Both the position numbers and the translations under genes were made by a program. Below the pieces are notes generated by a model. That model was not told the DNA's origin and did no database searches. It saw nothing but the letters and a program-made list of their open reading frames with translations. From Acidovorax sp. MR-S7 (GTDB lineage: Bacteria; Pseudomonadota; Gammaproteobacteria; Burkholderiales; Burkholderiaceae_C): a DNA stretch of 58,764 nucleotides. The stretch spans positions 1-58,764 of the forward strand of contig NZ_DF238947.1 in assembly GCF_000400995.2 (NCBI RefSeq), given 5' to 3'. Of the stretch, positions 33,975 to 42,331 are shown one piece after another; the first letter of the stretch is position 1, and each line of letters begins with the position of its first letter.

Positions 33975-35153
33975 ATGAAACATACCCGGCTGCGTTGGGC
34001 AGCTATCGCGGCGGTGGCCGCGCTCGCCATCGGTGCGGGCTTATGGTGGGCCCAGCGCCCGGCTGTGGCCTACCAGACCGAGACGGTGGCCCGTGCAGAC
34101 ATCGAAGCCACCGTCACGGCCATCGGCACGCTGCAGCCGCGCCGCTACGTGGATGTGGGCGCCCAGGTGTCGGGCCAGGTCACGCGGCTGCGCGTGGAGC
34201 CCGGCGCGCAGGTGGCCAAGGGCGATCTGCTGGTGGAGATCGACCCCAGCGTGCAGCGCGCCACGGTGGACGCGGGCCGCGCCCAGCTGGCCGGGCTGCG
34301 CGCGCAGCTGGCCGAGCAGCAGGCCCAGCGCCGGCTGGCCGAGCAGCAGCTCGCGCGCCAGCGGCAGCTGAGCCGCGACGGCGCTACGCGCGAGGAGGAC
34401 GTGCAGACGGCCGAAGCCAACCTGGCCATGGCCGCGGCGCGCATCGGCCACCTGAGCGCGCAGCTTGACCAGATCCAGGCCACGCTCAAGGCCGACTAGG
34501 CCCGCCTGGGCTACACGCGCATCTATGCGCCCATGGCCGGCACCGTGGTGTCGGTGGCGGCGCGCGAAGGCCAGACGCTCAACGCCACCTACCAGACGCC
34601 GAACATCCTGCGCATCGCCGATCTGTCGGCCATGACGGTCTGGACCGATGTCTCCGAGGCCGACGTGCGCCGCGTCCGGCAGGGCATGCCGGTGTACTTC
34701 ACGACGCTGGGCAGCGCCGGGCAGTCCAGGCCCCGGCGCTGGAGCGGCACGGTGCGCCAGGTGCTGCCCGCGCCCGCGGCCACCCAGGCGCCGGCCGGCG
34801 GCACGGCGGCGTCGCCCGCGCCCGCCACCAAGGCCGTGGCATACACGGTGCTGTTCGATGTGGGCAACGAGGACGCCGAGCTGATGCCGCAGATGACGGC
34901 ACAGGTGGTCTTCGTCACCGCCGGCGCGCCGCAGGCGCTGACCGTGCCGCTCACCGCCGTACAGGAGCGCGGGGACGGGCAGGGCCATGCGGCGCGCGTG
35001 CTCGACGCGCGCGGGCAGCCCGAGACTCGCAGCGTGAGGCTGGGCGTGCGCAGCCGCCACCAGGCCCAGGTGCTCGAAGGCCTGGCCGAAGGCGAGCGCG
35101 TCATCGTGGGCGAGACGCCGCTGGAGCGTGGTTTGCGGTGGCTGCAATGGTGA
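33975..35153 (+). pseudogene. macA: MacA-type periplasmic adaptor, interrupted by in-frame TAG
   Basis: The reading frame encodes a membrane-fusion protein: N-terminal anchor, lipoyl half (IEATVTAIGTLQPRRYVDVGAQVSGQV), coiled-coil hairpin (about residues 85-170), then the second lipoyl half ([29 protein letters not shown]) and the beta-barrel. At 34497-34499 a TAG falls exactly between the hairpin and the second lipoyl half with the frame unchanged on both sides. This is a single nonsense change, probably from GAG or CAG. The protein would be truncated at 174 residues unless read through. It is followed by an overlapping macB-like gene. Confidence 0.9.
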
Positions 35154-36875
35154 TGAGCGGAGCATTGGATGCCAATGCGCCGCTGATCGCGCTCCACGGT
35201 ATCTGCAAGCACTACGGCGGCGAGGGCGGGCAGCCGCGGGTGACGGTGCTGCACGGCATCGACCTGCAAATACATGCCGGGGAGTTCGTCGCCGTGGTGG
35301 GCAGCTCGGGCTCGGGCAAATCGACGCTGATGAACATCCTGGGCTGCCTGGACCGTCCCAGCGCGGGCGGCTACCGCTTCCAGGGGCAGGACGTGGCGCG
35401 GCTCGACGCCGATGCGCTGGCCTGGCTGCGGCGCGAGGCCTTCGGCTTCGTGTTCCAGGGCTACCACCTGATCGCCAGCGAAAGCGCGAGCGAGAACGTG
35501 CAGATGCCCGCCATCTACGCGGGCCTGCCCAAGGAGGAGCGCGTGCGCCGCGCGCAGGCGCTGCTCGCGCGCCTGGGGCTGGGCGAGCGCCTGGGGCTGG
35601 GCGAGCGCCTGGGCAACCGGCCCAACCAGCTCTCGGGCGGGCGTGTCGATCGCGCGCGCGCTCATGAACGGCGGCCAGATCATCCTGGCCGACGAGCCCA
35701 CAGGCGCGCTCGATTCGCACAGCGGCGCCGAGGTGATGGCGCTGCTGCGCGAGCTGGCCGACGCCGGCCACACCATCATCCTCATCACGCACGACCGCGC
35801 CGTGGCGACGCAGGCGCGCCGCGTGATCGAGATCAGCGACGGGCGCATCGTCGGCGACAGCGCGCGCGGCGACAGCATGGTGGGCCGTGGGTGCCTGGCG
35901 CAGCCGCTGGCGCCCCGGTGCCCGGAGGCGGCCGGCACGCCCTGGCCGGCCGAACTGCTGGAGGCCGCACGCAGCGCCTGGCGCGGCATGCGGCTGAACC
36001 GCGTGCGCACCAGCCTGACGCTGCTGGGCATCGTCATCGGCGTGGCCTCGGTCATCGTGATGCTGGCCATCGGCGAGGGCGCGCGGCGCAAGGTGGTCGA
36101 GCAGATGGGCACCATGGGCACGGCCATCCTCTACATGGGCAGCAAGCCGCCAGCCACGGGCGGGCCTGCGGGCCAGATCACCGAGGACGACCTGGCCGCC
36201 CTGCGCGAGCTGCCCGAGATCCGGCGCGTGATGCCGGTCATCGGCGACCCTGTCACGGTGCGCTACGGCAATGCCGACAAGCAGGTCTACGTCTTCGCCG
36301 CGAGCGAAGAAATGCCGCTGGTGCACCACTGGAGAACGGCCCTGGGCCGCTACTACACCGAGGCCGAGGACCGCGACCTGGCACCCCTGGTGGTCCTGGG
36401 CCACAAGGCGCACAGGCATTTCTTTCCCGATACGCCCGACCCGCTGGGCCGGCAGCTCATCATCGGCACTTCGGCCTTCGAGGTCATCGGCGTGATGAGC
36501 GAGCGCGGCGCGGATTCCGGCGCGCAGGACTATGACGACATGGTGTTCATTCCCTACCGCTCGGGCCGCGCGCGCGTCTACCAGGCGCAGACCCAGCCCG
36601 ACTACGTGGTGATCGAGGCGCGCAGCGCGCAGGTGGTGCACGAGGCCGAGCAGGCCATGCTCCGGCTGCTGCTGGCGCGGCACGGCGGGCGCGAGGACTT
36701 CGGCATCGGCAACGCGGCCGCGCGCATCCAGGCCGAGGCCGCCACGCGCGAGAGCATGGCCGTGATGCTGGGCCTGATCGCGGCCGTCTCGCTGGTCGTA
36801 GGCGGCATCGGCGTGATGAACGTCATGCTGATGACGGTGCGCGAGCGCACGCGCGAGATCGGCATCCGTATGGCC
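35147..36875 (+). pseudogene. macB: MacB-type ABC transporter, frameshifted and truncated
   Basis: The ATPase half has Walker [11 protein letters not shown] and reaches the signature at NQLSGG, where the expected QQQRV is missing and the frame shifts (near 35641). The next frame continues [24 protein letters not shown], so about 11 bases are deleted in the ABC signature. The membrane half reads from [32 protein letters not shown] to VVGGIGVMNVMLMTVRERTREIGIRMA, then stops short of its last two helices. A tandem 18-bp duplication precedes the frameshift. MacB exports peptides, macrolides or siderophores with MacA and an outer-membrane channel. Confidence 0.88.
35571..35606 (+). repeat. 18-bp tandem duplication inside macB
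   Basis: The 18-bp unit GCCTGGGGCTGGGCGAGC occurs twice in a row, giving LGLGER twice. It lies 35 bases before the frameshift in the same gene. Confidence 0.85.
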
Positions 36876-37418
36876 GCTGCCAGCGCAGACGTGCAGGCCG
36901 CGCGCGCGGCGCTCTGGCCCCGGCTGACCCTCACGGGCAGCGCGGCAGCGAGCGCGGGCCGTGCCGCCGACTGGCTGCACGCGCCCGTGGCCACACTGCT
37001 GGCGGGGCTGGCAGGGCCCATCTTCGACGGAGGCCGTCTGGCGGCGCAGCACGACGCCGCGCAGGCCCGGCGCGAAGAACTATTGGCGAATTACCACAAA
37101 GCCATCGTTGCGGCCTTCACGGATGTCGAGCTGGCCCTCGATGCCTCCGCCTCCCTGGAGGAGCAGGCCAGGGCGCAGGACGAGGCGCTCGTGCAGGCGC
37201 GTGCGGCCCTGGCGCTGGCGGAAAGCCGCTACCGGTCGGGGGCGGAGACGATGCTGGCGTTGCTGGATGCCCAGCGCGTCGTGACTGCGGCGCAAGACGC
37301 GCAGGTGCAGATCCGGCTCGCGCGGCTGCAGGCGGCCGTGTCGCTGTACCGCGCGCTCGGAGGCGGCTGGCGCCCGCCCGAGGCTACGTCCATGGCACAG
37401 GCGGAGCCATTGCCATGA
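36876..37418 (+). pseudogene. Outer-membrane efflux factor C-terminal fragment fused in frame to MacB
   Basis: Immediately after EIGIRMA of MacB the same frame continues with ADVQAARAALWPRLTLTGSAAASAG. Next come GLAGPIFDGGRLAAQHDAAQARREELLANYHKAIVAAFTDVE and ALALAESRYRSGAETMLALLDAQR, the second half of a NodT/TolC-type outer-membrane factor. A deletion has removed the end of macB and the first half of the channel gene and joined the two. The stop overlaps the start of the short Fur-like gene in ATGA. No export signal precedes this part, so a working channel is not expected. Confidence 0.88.
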
Positions 37419-37714
37419 CGGTATCGGGGAACGCCCTCCAGCGGCTGCGTGAGGCGGGCGTGCGGCCCACGGTGCCGCGCATCGCCGTGCTGCAGGTATT
37501 CGACGATCTCGGGGACCAGCCGCTGTCCGTCGAAGAGGTCTTCCGTCGAATCTCCGAGCGCGGGCTGCGTGTGAGCCTGGGCACGGTCTATCGCTCGGTG
37601 CGCCAGATGGAAGCACAGGGGGTATTGCACTCAGCATACCCTGCGGGAACCAAGCGGCTTTACCGGCTGCAGGGCGCGGAGCCGGTTGCAGGAGACCGCA
37701 TCTCCGTCAATTGA
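37415..37714 (+). CDS. Short Fur-like DNA-binding domain protein
   Basis: A 99-residue protein consisting only of the winged-helix part of a Fur-family regulator: LQRLREAGVRPTVPRIAVLQVFDDLGDQPLSVEEVFRRISERGLRVSLGTVYRSVRQMEAQGVL. The metal-binding and dimerisation domain is absent (Fur is normally 130-150 residues). The frame ends beside IS66-type sequence, so truncation by an insertion or deletion is the simplest reading. Some short Fur-like proteins are natural, so function is not excluded. It is coupled to the exporter chimera and would close the iron cluster. Confidence 0.75.
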   Translation: MTVSGNALQRLREAGVRPTVPRIAVLQVFDDLGDQPLSVEEVFRRISERGLRVSLGTVYRSVRQMEAQGVLHSAYPAGTKRLYRLQGAEPVAGDRISVN

Positions 37715-37770
37715 AGTCCGACCCGTTTACACAAAAATTCGGACACGCCCCATTCTGCAATCAATTGCAG

Positions 37771-37979
37771 ACCCTACTCGCTCGCGTGGTCATCGTCTTT
37801 GGCGCTGCCCATCCCCACCATGCCTATCTGTTCGTCAACAAGCGCGGCAACCGTTTGAAGGTGCTCGTGCACGACGGGATCCCTATGCATACCTCAAGGA
37901 CGTTCTGTCGCGCTTGCCAACGCAACGGGCCAGCCTGGTTCATGAGTTGCTGCCGCATCGTTGGCACGCGCCAAGCTGA
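37771..37979 (+). mobile_element. IS66-family remnant (TnpB joined to TnpC tail)
   Basis: The frame at 37771-37881 reads LLARVVIVFGAAHPHHAYLFVNKRGNRLKVLVHDGI, the IS66 accessory protein TnpB. A different frame at 37878-37976 reads DPYAYLKDVLSRLPTQRASLVHELLPHRW, the C-terminal end of the IS66 transposase. The internal 1.5 kb or more is deleted. No intact terminal repeats are visible. It marks the left edge of the accessory region. Confidence 0.85.
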
Positions 37980-38001
37980 CTTCAGGCAGCTGACGTTGTA
38001 C

Positions 38002-38421
38002 TCAGCCGCACGCTAGGCAGCTTGCCCCGGTGGCGGTGCGCAGCGATTCCAGTGCCCCACAGTCTCCAACACAAACACCTCCAGCGCAGGTACTGCGAAT
38101 GGCCCGCAGCTGCTTGTGCAGGGCCCTCAGTTCAACGATCCGGCGCTCCACCAAGCGCATGTGATCGTCCAGGAGGGCATTGACCTCGTCGCAGGGCTTG
38201 GCTGGGTCATCCTGCAGTTGCAGCAGGGCTCGAATGTCGTCGTGCGGCATGTCCAGCGAGCGACAGCGAACGATGAAGGCCAGCCGGTCCACGTGCTCCT
38301 GGCCATAGTGCCGATAGTTGTTAGCAGCGCGCATGGGCGCCTGCAGAAGACCCTCAGCCTCGTAAAAGCGCACTGTGGGTACGGAGCATCCAGCCAATGA
38401 CGATAGTTCACCGATTTTCAT
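38002..38421 (-). CDS. cadR: Cd(II)/Pb(II)-responsive MerR-family regulator
   Basis: A 139-residue MerR regulator. The N-terminal helix-turn-helix is MKIGELSSLAGCSVPTVRFYEAEGLL. The central part has DDPAKPCDEVNALLDDH, with the cysteine that in the CadR/PbrR group coordinates metal. The C-terminal metal loop is CAGGVCVGDCGALESL. Cysteines at residue 12, in the middle and in the loop fit a Cd/Pb sensor rather than a mercury or copper sensor. It is divergent from the cation transporter, with a 19-bp-spaced promoter between them. Start ATG 38421; an upstream reading to 38478 would run into the promoter. Confidence 0.88.
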   Translation of the reverse strand: MKIGELSSLAGCSVPTVRFYEAEGLLQAPMRAANNYRHYGQEHVDRLAFIVRCRSLDMPHDDIRALLQLQDDPAKPCDEVNALLDDHMRLVERRIVELRALHKQLRAIRSTCAGGVCVGDCGALESLRTATGASCLACG

Positions 38422-38438
38422 ATGTGCCTCGCTACTGC

Positions 38439-38469
38439 TTGACTCTACATCTACTTGAGGGTTTCTAAT
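38439..38469 (+). promoter_or_regulatory. MerR-type promoter of the cation transporter
   Basis: TTGACT (38439-38444) and TCTAAT (38464-38469) are separated by 19 bp, the over-long spacer that MerR proteins correct. The spacer holds the imperfect dyad ACTCTACATCTACTTGAG typical of CadR/PbrR operators. The -10 overlaps the first ATG of the transporter, so that ATG cannot be on the regulated transcript. Confidence 0.8.
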
Positions 38470-39586
38470 GCAGGACATGAGTACATGTCAAAGCGGTAGC
38501 TGCTCGGGCAGCTGTGATTCCCAGACCAAGGATGAAGGGGCCCCAAGCGCCGCTTCAACCGTGGTGAGCACGTTTGCCATTCCCGGGATGGACTGCCCCT
38601 CCGAGGAGAACCTCATTCGCATGGCCCTGGGCGGCTTGCCCGGGTTGGGGCCGATGACCTTCGATCTGGCAGGTCGCCAACTACGGGTGGTGCACACGGG
38701 CGAGCCCGCCCGGATCGCCGAGAAGCTGGTTCCTTTGAACCTGGGGGCGGAATTGCTCATCAGTGAGGAGCGCGTAGACGGTGGGCACTGGAAGACCCGT
38801 TTCTCCGTGCCGAAGATGGATTGCCCGTCCGAGGAGAACCTCATTCGCATGGCACTGGCCGACGCGGCTGCAGTTGGCGCTCTGGACTTCGATTTGAAGG
38901 GCCGTGTACTCACTGTGCAGCATGGCGGGAGCCCGCAGGAGCTGCTGGCTCGTCTCGCTCCCCTCAACCTGGGGGCGCAGGTGCTGGATAGCGCTCAAAC
39001 CATCGGGGCGCAAGCGATTGCACCTGATGCCGAAGGGGATGCGGCCGAGGCGCGGACGCTGAAGCTTTTGCTCGCGATCAACGGCGCTATGTTCGTCTTC
39101 GAGATGATCGTGGGCCTGATCGCACAGTCGACCGGCCTCATCGCGGACTCGCTCGACATGTTCGCCGATGCGGCGGTCTATGGGCTGGCGCTCTATGCAG
39201 TGGGTCGCGCTGCCGCCTTGAAGGTGAAGGCCGCGCACATCGCCGGCTGGCTGCAAGTCGTGCTTGCGCTTGGGGCGCTTGCAGAAGTGGTTCGGCGGGC
39301 TGTGACGGGCAGTGAGCCCGAGTCCACCCTCATGATGGGCATCGGCCTGGTGGCCGTGGTCGCCAATGTCATTTGCTTGGTGCTCATCGCCAAGAAGCGC
39401 GACCGTGGTGCTCACATGACAGCAAGCTATATTTTTTCTGCGAACGACGTGATCGCCAACGCAGGGGTGATTGTGGCTGGTGCGCTGGTCGCGTGGACCG
39501 GATCCTCGTACCCTGACTTGGTGATTGGCACCGTCATCGCGCTGGTGGTGCTTAATGGTGCCCGGCGCATCCTGAACCTTCGATGA
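38468..39586 (+). CDS. CDF-like cation transporter with tandem N-terminal domains
   Basis: A 372-residue protein. Two near-identical N-terminal domains (about residues 42-105 and 112-175) each start at a MDCPSEENLIRMAL motif and end PLNLGAxxL; they resemble heavy-metal-associated domains with one cysteine of the usual pair. Six hydrophobic segments follow with STGLIADSLDMFADAAVYGLALYAVGR and YIFSANDVIANAGVIVAG, the aspartate/asparagine positions of a cation-diffusion-facilitator site. Expected to export Cd, Zn or Pb under the divergent MerR regulator. The true start is probably the ATG at 38477 or later, since 38468 lies within the -10. Confidence 0.85.
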   Translation: MQDMSTCQSGSCSGSCDSQTKDEGAPSAASTVVSTFAIPGMDCPSEENLIRMALGGLPGLGPMTFDLAGRQLRVVHTGEPARIAEKLVPLNLGAELLISEERVDGGHWKTRFSVPKMDCPSEENLIRMALADAAAVGALDFDLKGRVLTVQHGGSPQELLARLAPLNLGAQVLDSAQTIGAQAIAPDAEGDAAEARTLKLLLAINGAMFVFEMIVGLIAQSTGLIADSLDMFADAAVYGLALYAVGRAAALKVKAAHIAGWLQVVLALGALAEVVRRAVTGSEPESTLMMGIGLVAVVANVICLVLIAKKRDRGAHMTASYIFSANDVIANAGVIVAGALVAWTGSSYPDLVIGTVIALVVLNGARRILNLR

Positions 39587-39941
39587 GCCAAGCTGGACAG
39601 AATGTGGATGCTAGCGCGGTCTGCGCCGTGATCGTCACCGCCCCCGGCGCAATGGCAATATGAAACGCCCCGACGGACTCGTCCATGCCGCGATGAACAG
39701 ATTTGAGCAAATGCAGGAACTCGTCGAACACAGCCTGCAAATTGCCCATCGCGGCATACGATGAGACGGCAACCCAGGGCTTGGCCCCCGGCAACACGGC
39801 TCGCAGCACACGCTGCGATTCCATGCGGTTCATCTTGTCGATGAACGACGATGCGCAGTCCGTCGCGTGCGCCAGTCGTTTCTCGTCGCTGTTGTCGGCT
39901 GCGCCGCTTTCCCAAAGCCGCTGACGGACACAGGCGGCGGC
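39587..39941. other. Gap without a recognised gene
   Basis: About 355 bp between the transporter stop and the hsdR fragment. A minus-strand frame here reads SSFIDKMNRMESQRVLRAVLPGAKPWVAVSS..., but I cannot place it in a family and it lacks a supported start. It may be a decayed gene. Confidence 0.4.
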
Positions 39942-40298
39942 GAGGTTCAGGAGCCCCTGAAGGTGAAGCTCTCTGAAATTCTGTCCAAGGTGAATGACCT
40001 GTTCGAGGGCGAACTCACGGACGACGACAAACTCGTCTACGTGAACAACGTCCTCAAGGGCAAGTTGCTCGAATCTGACCTGCTGCACCAGCAGGCCATG
40101 AACAACACCAAGGAACAGTTTGCGAACTCACCCGACCTGGCCAGCGAGATCATGAACGCCATCATGGATGCACTGGCAGCCCACGGAAGCATGAGCAAAC
40201 AGGCACTTGGGTCAGACCGTGTGCGAACAGGGCTCAAGGATGTTTTGCTGGGGCCAGCGGGGTTGTATGAGGCACTCAGGGAGCGTGGTGCGTCCTAA
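39942..40298 (+). pseudogene. hsdR: Type I restriction enzyme R subunit, C-terminal fragment
   Basis: About 115 codons resemble the C-terminal helical domain of HsdR: KVKLSEILSKVNDLFEGELTDDDKLVYVNNVLKGKLLE, QQAMNNTKEQFANSPDLASEIMNAIMDALAAH and LGPAGLYEALRERG. The nuclease and helicase domains (roughly 900 residues) are missing. It is on the plus strand while the truncated hsdM is on the minus strand, so the locus has been rearranged as well as deleted. Confidence 0.8.
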
Positions 40299-40398
40299 GT
40301 CGAGCTCGATGAATTTGAGAGAAGCTTGCTAGGCCCACCTCTCCAGACTAGCACCGAACGCAAATCAATCAAGTAGCTTCTTTGGTCTTTGGCTGCGC

Positions 40399-41409
40399 TC
40401 AAGCGGATCGAGAGACGGGAGGGCCCCAAGGTACGAACTCCGCCTCAACGACGAAAGTGCGACTTCGCGTACGCTGCTCAACATGGCCGAATTTTGCATC
40501 CGCGCTGTACAGCCTCGTTTTCACGGCTGCGGCTAGACCGCCGTCAAGTGAGAACGTTGTCTTCTCCGTGATTTCGAGAGTTGCACTCAGGCACCCCCCT
40601 ATCTCGCGCGCATAAACAAGTGCGCCCCAGGAAGGCTCAAAATGAACCCAAGCAAACTTGCTAGAGTCCAACTGCGTGCCTTGCGGCCATGCTTTTCCAG
40701 CCAAGACGTACGATCTTTCGTTGCCGAGTTCGTAGTCTTTCGAGGTTCTCAGGTGCGCAGAAGCATCAACCTGCGCTGCAACCGCTTTGGCGCCTCCTGA
40801 AACGCTTGCGACGCTCTCTCTGCGATTTGCATCTGCGACCCGTTCCGTGATGCAAATCCGACTTGCACCAAGCTCCACAAGTAGTTTGAGAAGCTCGCTT
40901 TCACGCTCCTGAAGCAAAACATCGTCGAACATCTCAGCAGGGATATACACGGCGCCTTTGTTGGCGGCGGGAAGCTCCGCCAGAGGGTGCAGCATGTACG
41001 TCCCACCGACCTGTGGATGCCCAGGAGGAAAGGTATATCCGCGCTTCTTTGCCGTCGCGACTGTGATGCCATTCTCACCGACGAACGAAGCAAATTCCTG
41101 CTCGCCTTTGGCTAAAAGCTCTGGTGCCGCCGACTTCTGGGGATCACTCGCCAAAAGTTGCGCGAGTGCGGGCCGTGCTGCGGCAGCAGCCAAGGCAACG
41201 CTCCATGGCGCAACCGCTAACAATGCCGTTATCGCTACGTCCGCAACAATGCCAGGAGTCTTGGCGGGCAACTTCACTTCGACTGTCTTTTTCTCAGTCG
41301 TCTTCATGCCCTCATGCGCTGGAATCGTGAAATTGGGGTAAGAACTCCCGTCCATTTCGTCACAGACTCCATAGTCACCTGTGCGAACCACATACAACAA
41401 TTTCTGCAT
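40399..41409 (-). CDS. Unrecognised 336-aa protein in the restriction-system remnant
   Basis: I do not recognise this protein. It starts MQKLLYVVRTGDYGVCDEMDG, with GGAGG five bases upstream of the ATG at 41409. A hydrophobic, alanine-rich segment spans about residues 53-87 (GIVADVAITALLAVAPWSVALAAAAARPALAQLL). The remainder alternates polar and hydrophobic residues (SGGAKAVAAQVDASAHLRTSKDYELGNERSYVLAG, ATLEITEKTTFSLDGGLAAAVKTRLYSADAKFG), as in amphipathic beta strands. It lies between two restriction-system fragments, so an accessory or defence role is possible but unproven. Confidence 0.65.
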   Translation of the reverse strand: MQKLLYVVRTGDYGVCDEMDGSSYPNFTIPAHEGMKTTEKKTVEVKLPAKTPGIVADVAITALLAVAPWSVALAAAAARPALAQLLASDPQKSAAPELLAKGEQEFASFVGENGITVATAKKRGYTFPPGHPQVGGTYMLHPLAELPAANKGAVYIPAEMFDDVLLQERESELLKLLVELGASRICITERVADANRRESVASVSGGAKAVAAQVDASAHLRTSKDYELGNERSYVLAGKAWPQGTQLDSSKFAWVHFEPSWGALVYAREIGGCLSATLEITEKTTFSLDGGLAAAVKTRLYSADAKFGHVEQRTRSRTFVVEAEFVPWGPPVSRSA

Positions 41410-41937
41410 TTTTCCTCCAGTGAAAATCATGCCAGCAATTTCATGCCTATCTATCAAAATCGGGCTGAAGTTTGATGTACGTGATTCCATTCTCGTCACA
41501 GCACAAATTGATCCGCATGCCTCCCGCAAACCCTCGCAAACAGGCTGTCCAAGTTGAACCGCCCGAGAGTCGGGGCTAGGAGGGTAAGATCAGCTACGGG
41601 TTGCCCTCCTCCTGAGCCTGTTCAGCAGTTCTTGTTCTAACCCAGAAGCAGGCCCACACTACACCTGCCCCAAGTGCAGCGTTGGCCCAAAGGAATTAAG
41701 CTTGAGAGAGTCGGAAAACGTACAGTCAAAAGCCGATACAGTCGCGCAACTACACTGATGTGATGGGCCATTTGGTTGTCGAACAGGTACACGGGGGAAA
41801 CCGTAACCAGCAACTCACTGATCGAATAAGCTAGCCCGGGTTCACAGCTAGATTCTGCGCAAATGGCCCCGGAGTCACACGCGCCAGTAGTTCACCAAGA
41901 TGTTGATTTCTGCGCAAGCCCAACCCACCGGGGCTAG
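41410..41937. other. Gap without a recognised gene
   Basis: About 530 bp. No frame matches a known family. TTCTGCGCAA occurs twice (near 41851 and 41908) as a short direct repeat; the rest looks like debris next to the insertion sequence. Confidence 0.4.
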
Positions 41938-42331
41938 CAGGCTGTTGAATTTCGCTCCCATAAAACCTGGCATTCAGGAGCATCGTTGTAGATACTGACT
42001 GCTCGCTCAACAAGGAGTCCAGACGATGCGAGGTTCAGACGCGATGCAGGAGTCATTGTTCACAGTGGCCAAGCTGGAAGACTTCGTACCAGCAGATCAC
42101 CCATTGCGCCCGATCCGTAGCCTGGTCAACGACGCGCTGGTGCGTCTGAACGGTCTGTTCAACACCATCTACGCGGACACGGGCCGCGCCTCCATCGCCC
42201 CCGAGAAGCTGTTGCGCGCCATGCTCATCCAGGTGTTCTTCTCGGTGCGCAGCGAGCGCCAGTTGGTCGAGCAGATCCGCTACAACCTGCTGTACCGCTG
42301 GTTCATTGGTCTGGCCATCGACGACGAGGTA
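41938..42331 (+). mobile_element. IS5/IS1182-type insertion sequence, left part only
   Basis: From 42026 the frame reads MRGSDAMQESLFTVAKLEDFVPADHPLRPIR...[50 protein letters not shown], the N-terminal 102 residues of a common transposase. There the similarity stops at the join with hsdM sequence (42326-42336). The upstream GGCTGTTGAATTTCG near 41938 is a plausible left end. The catalytic domain and right end are missing, so the element is dead. Confidence 0.8.

Noticed and set aside
34041-37052. A 1003-codon minus-strand open frame over macA/macB
   Set aside because: High-GC antisense artefact; its translation is low-complexity Arg/Ala/His-rich and resembles no family, whereas the plus-strand frames match MacA/MacB.
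39427-40088. Two minus-strand open frames between the cation transporter and the hsdR fragment
   Set aside because: No family likeness, no ribosome site, and they run into coding sequence on the other strand.
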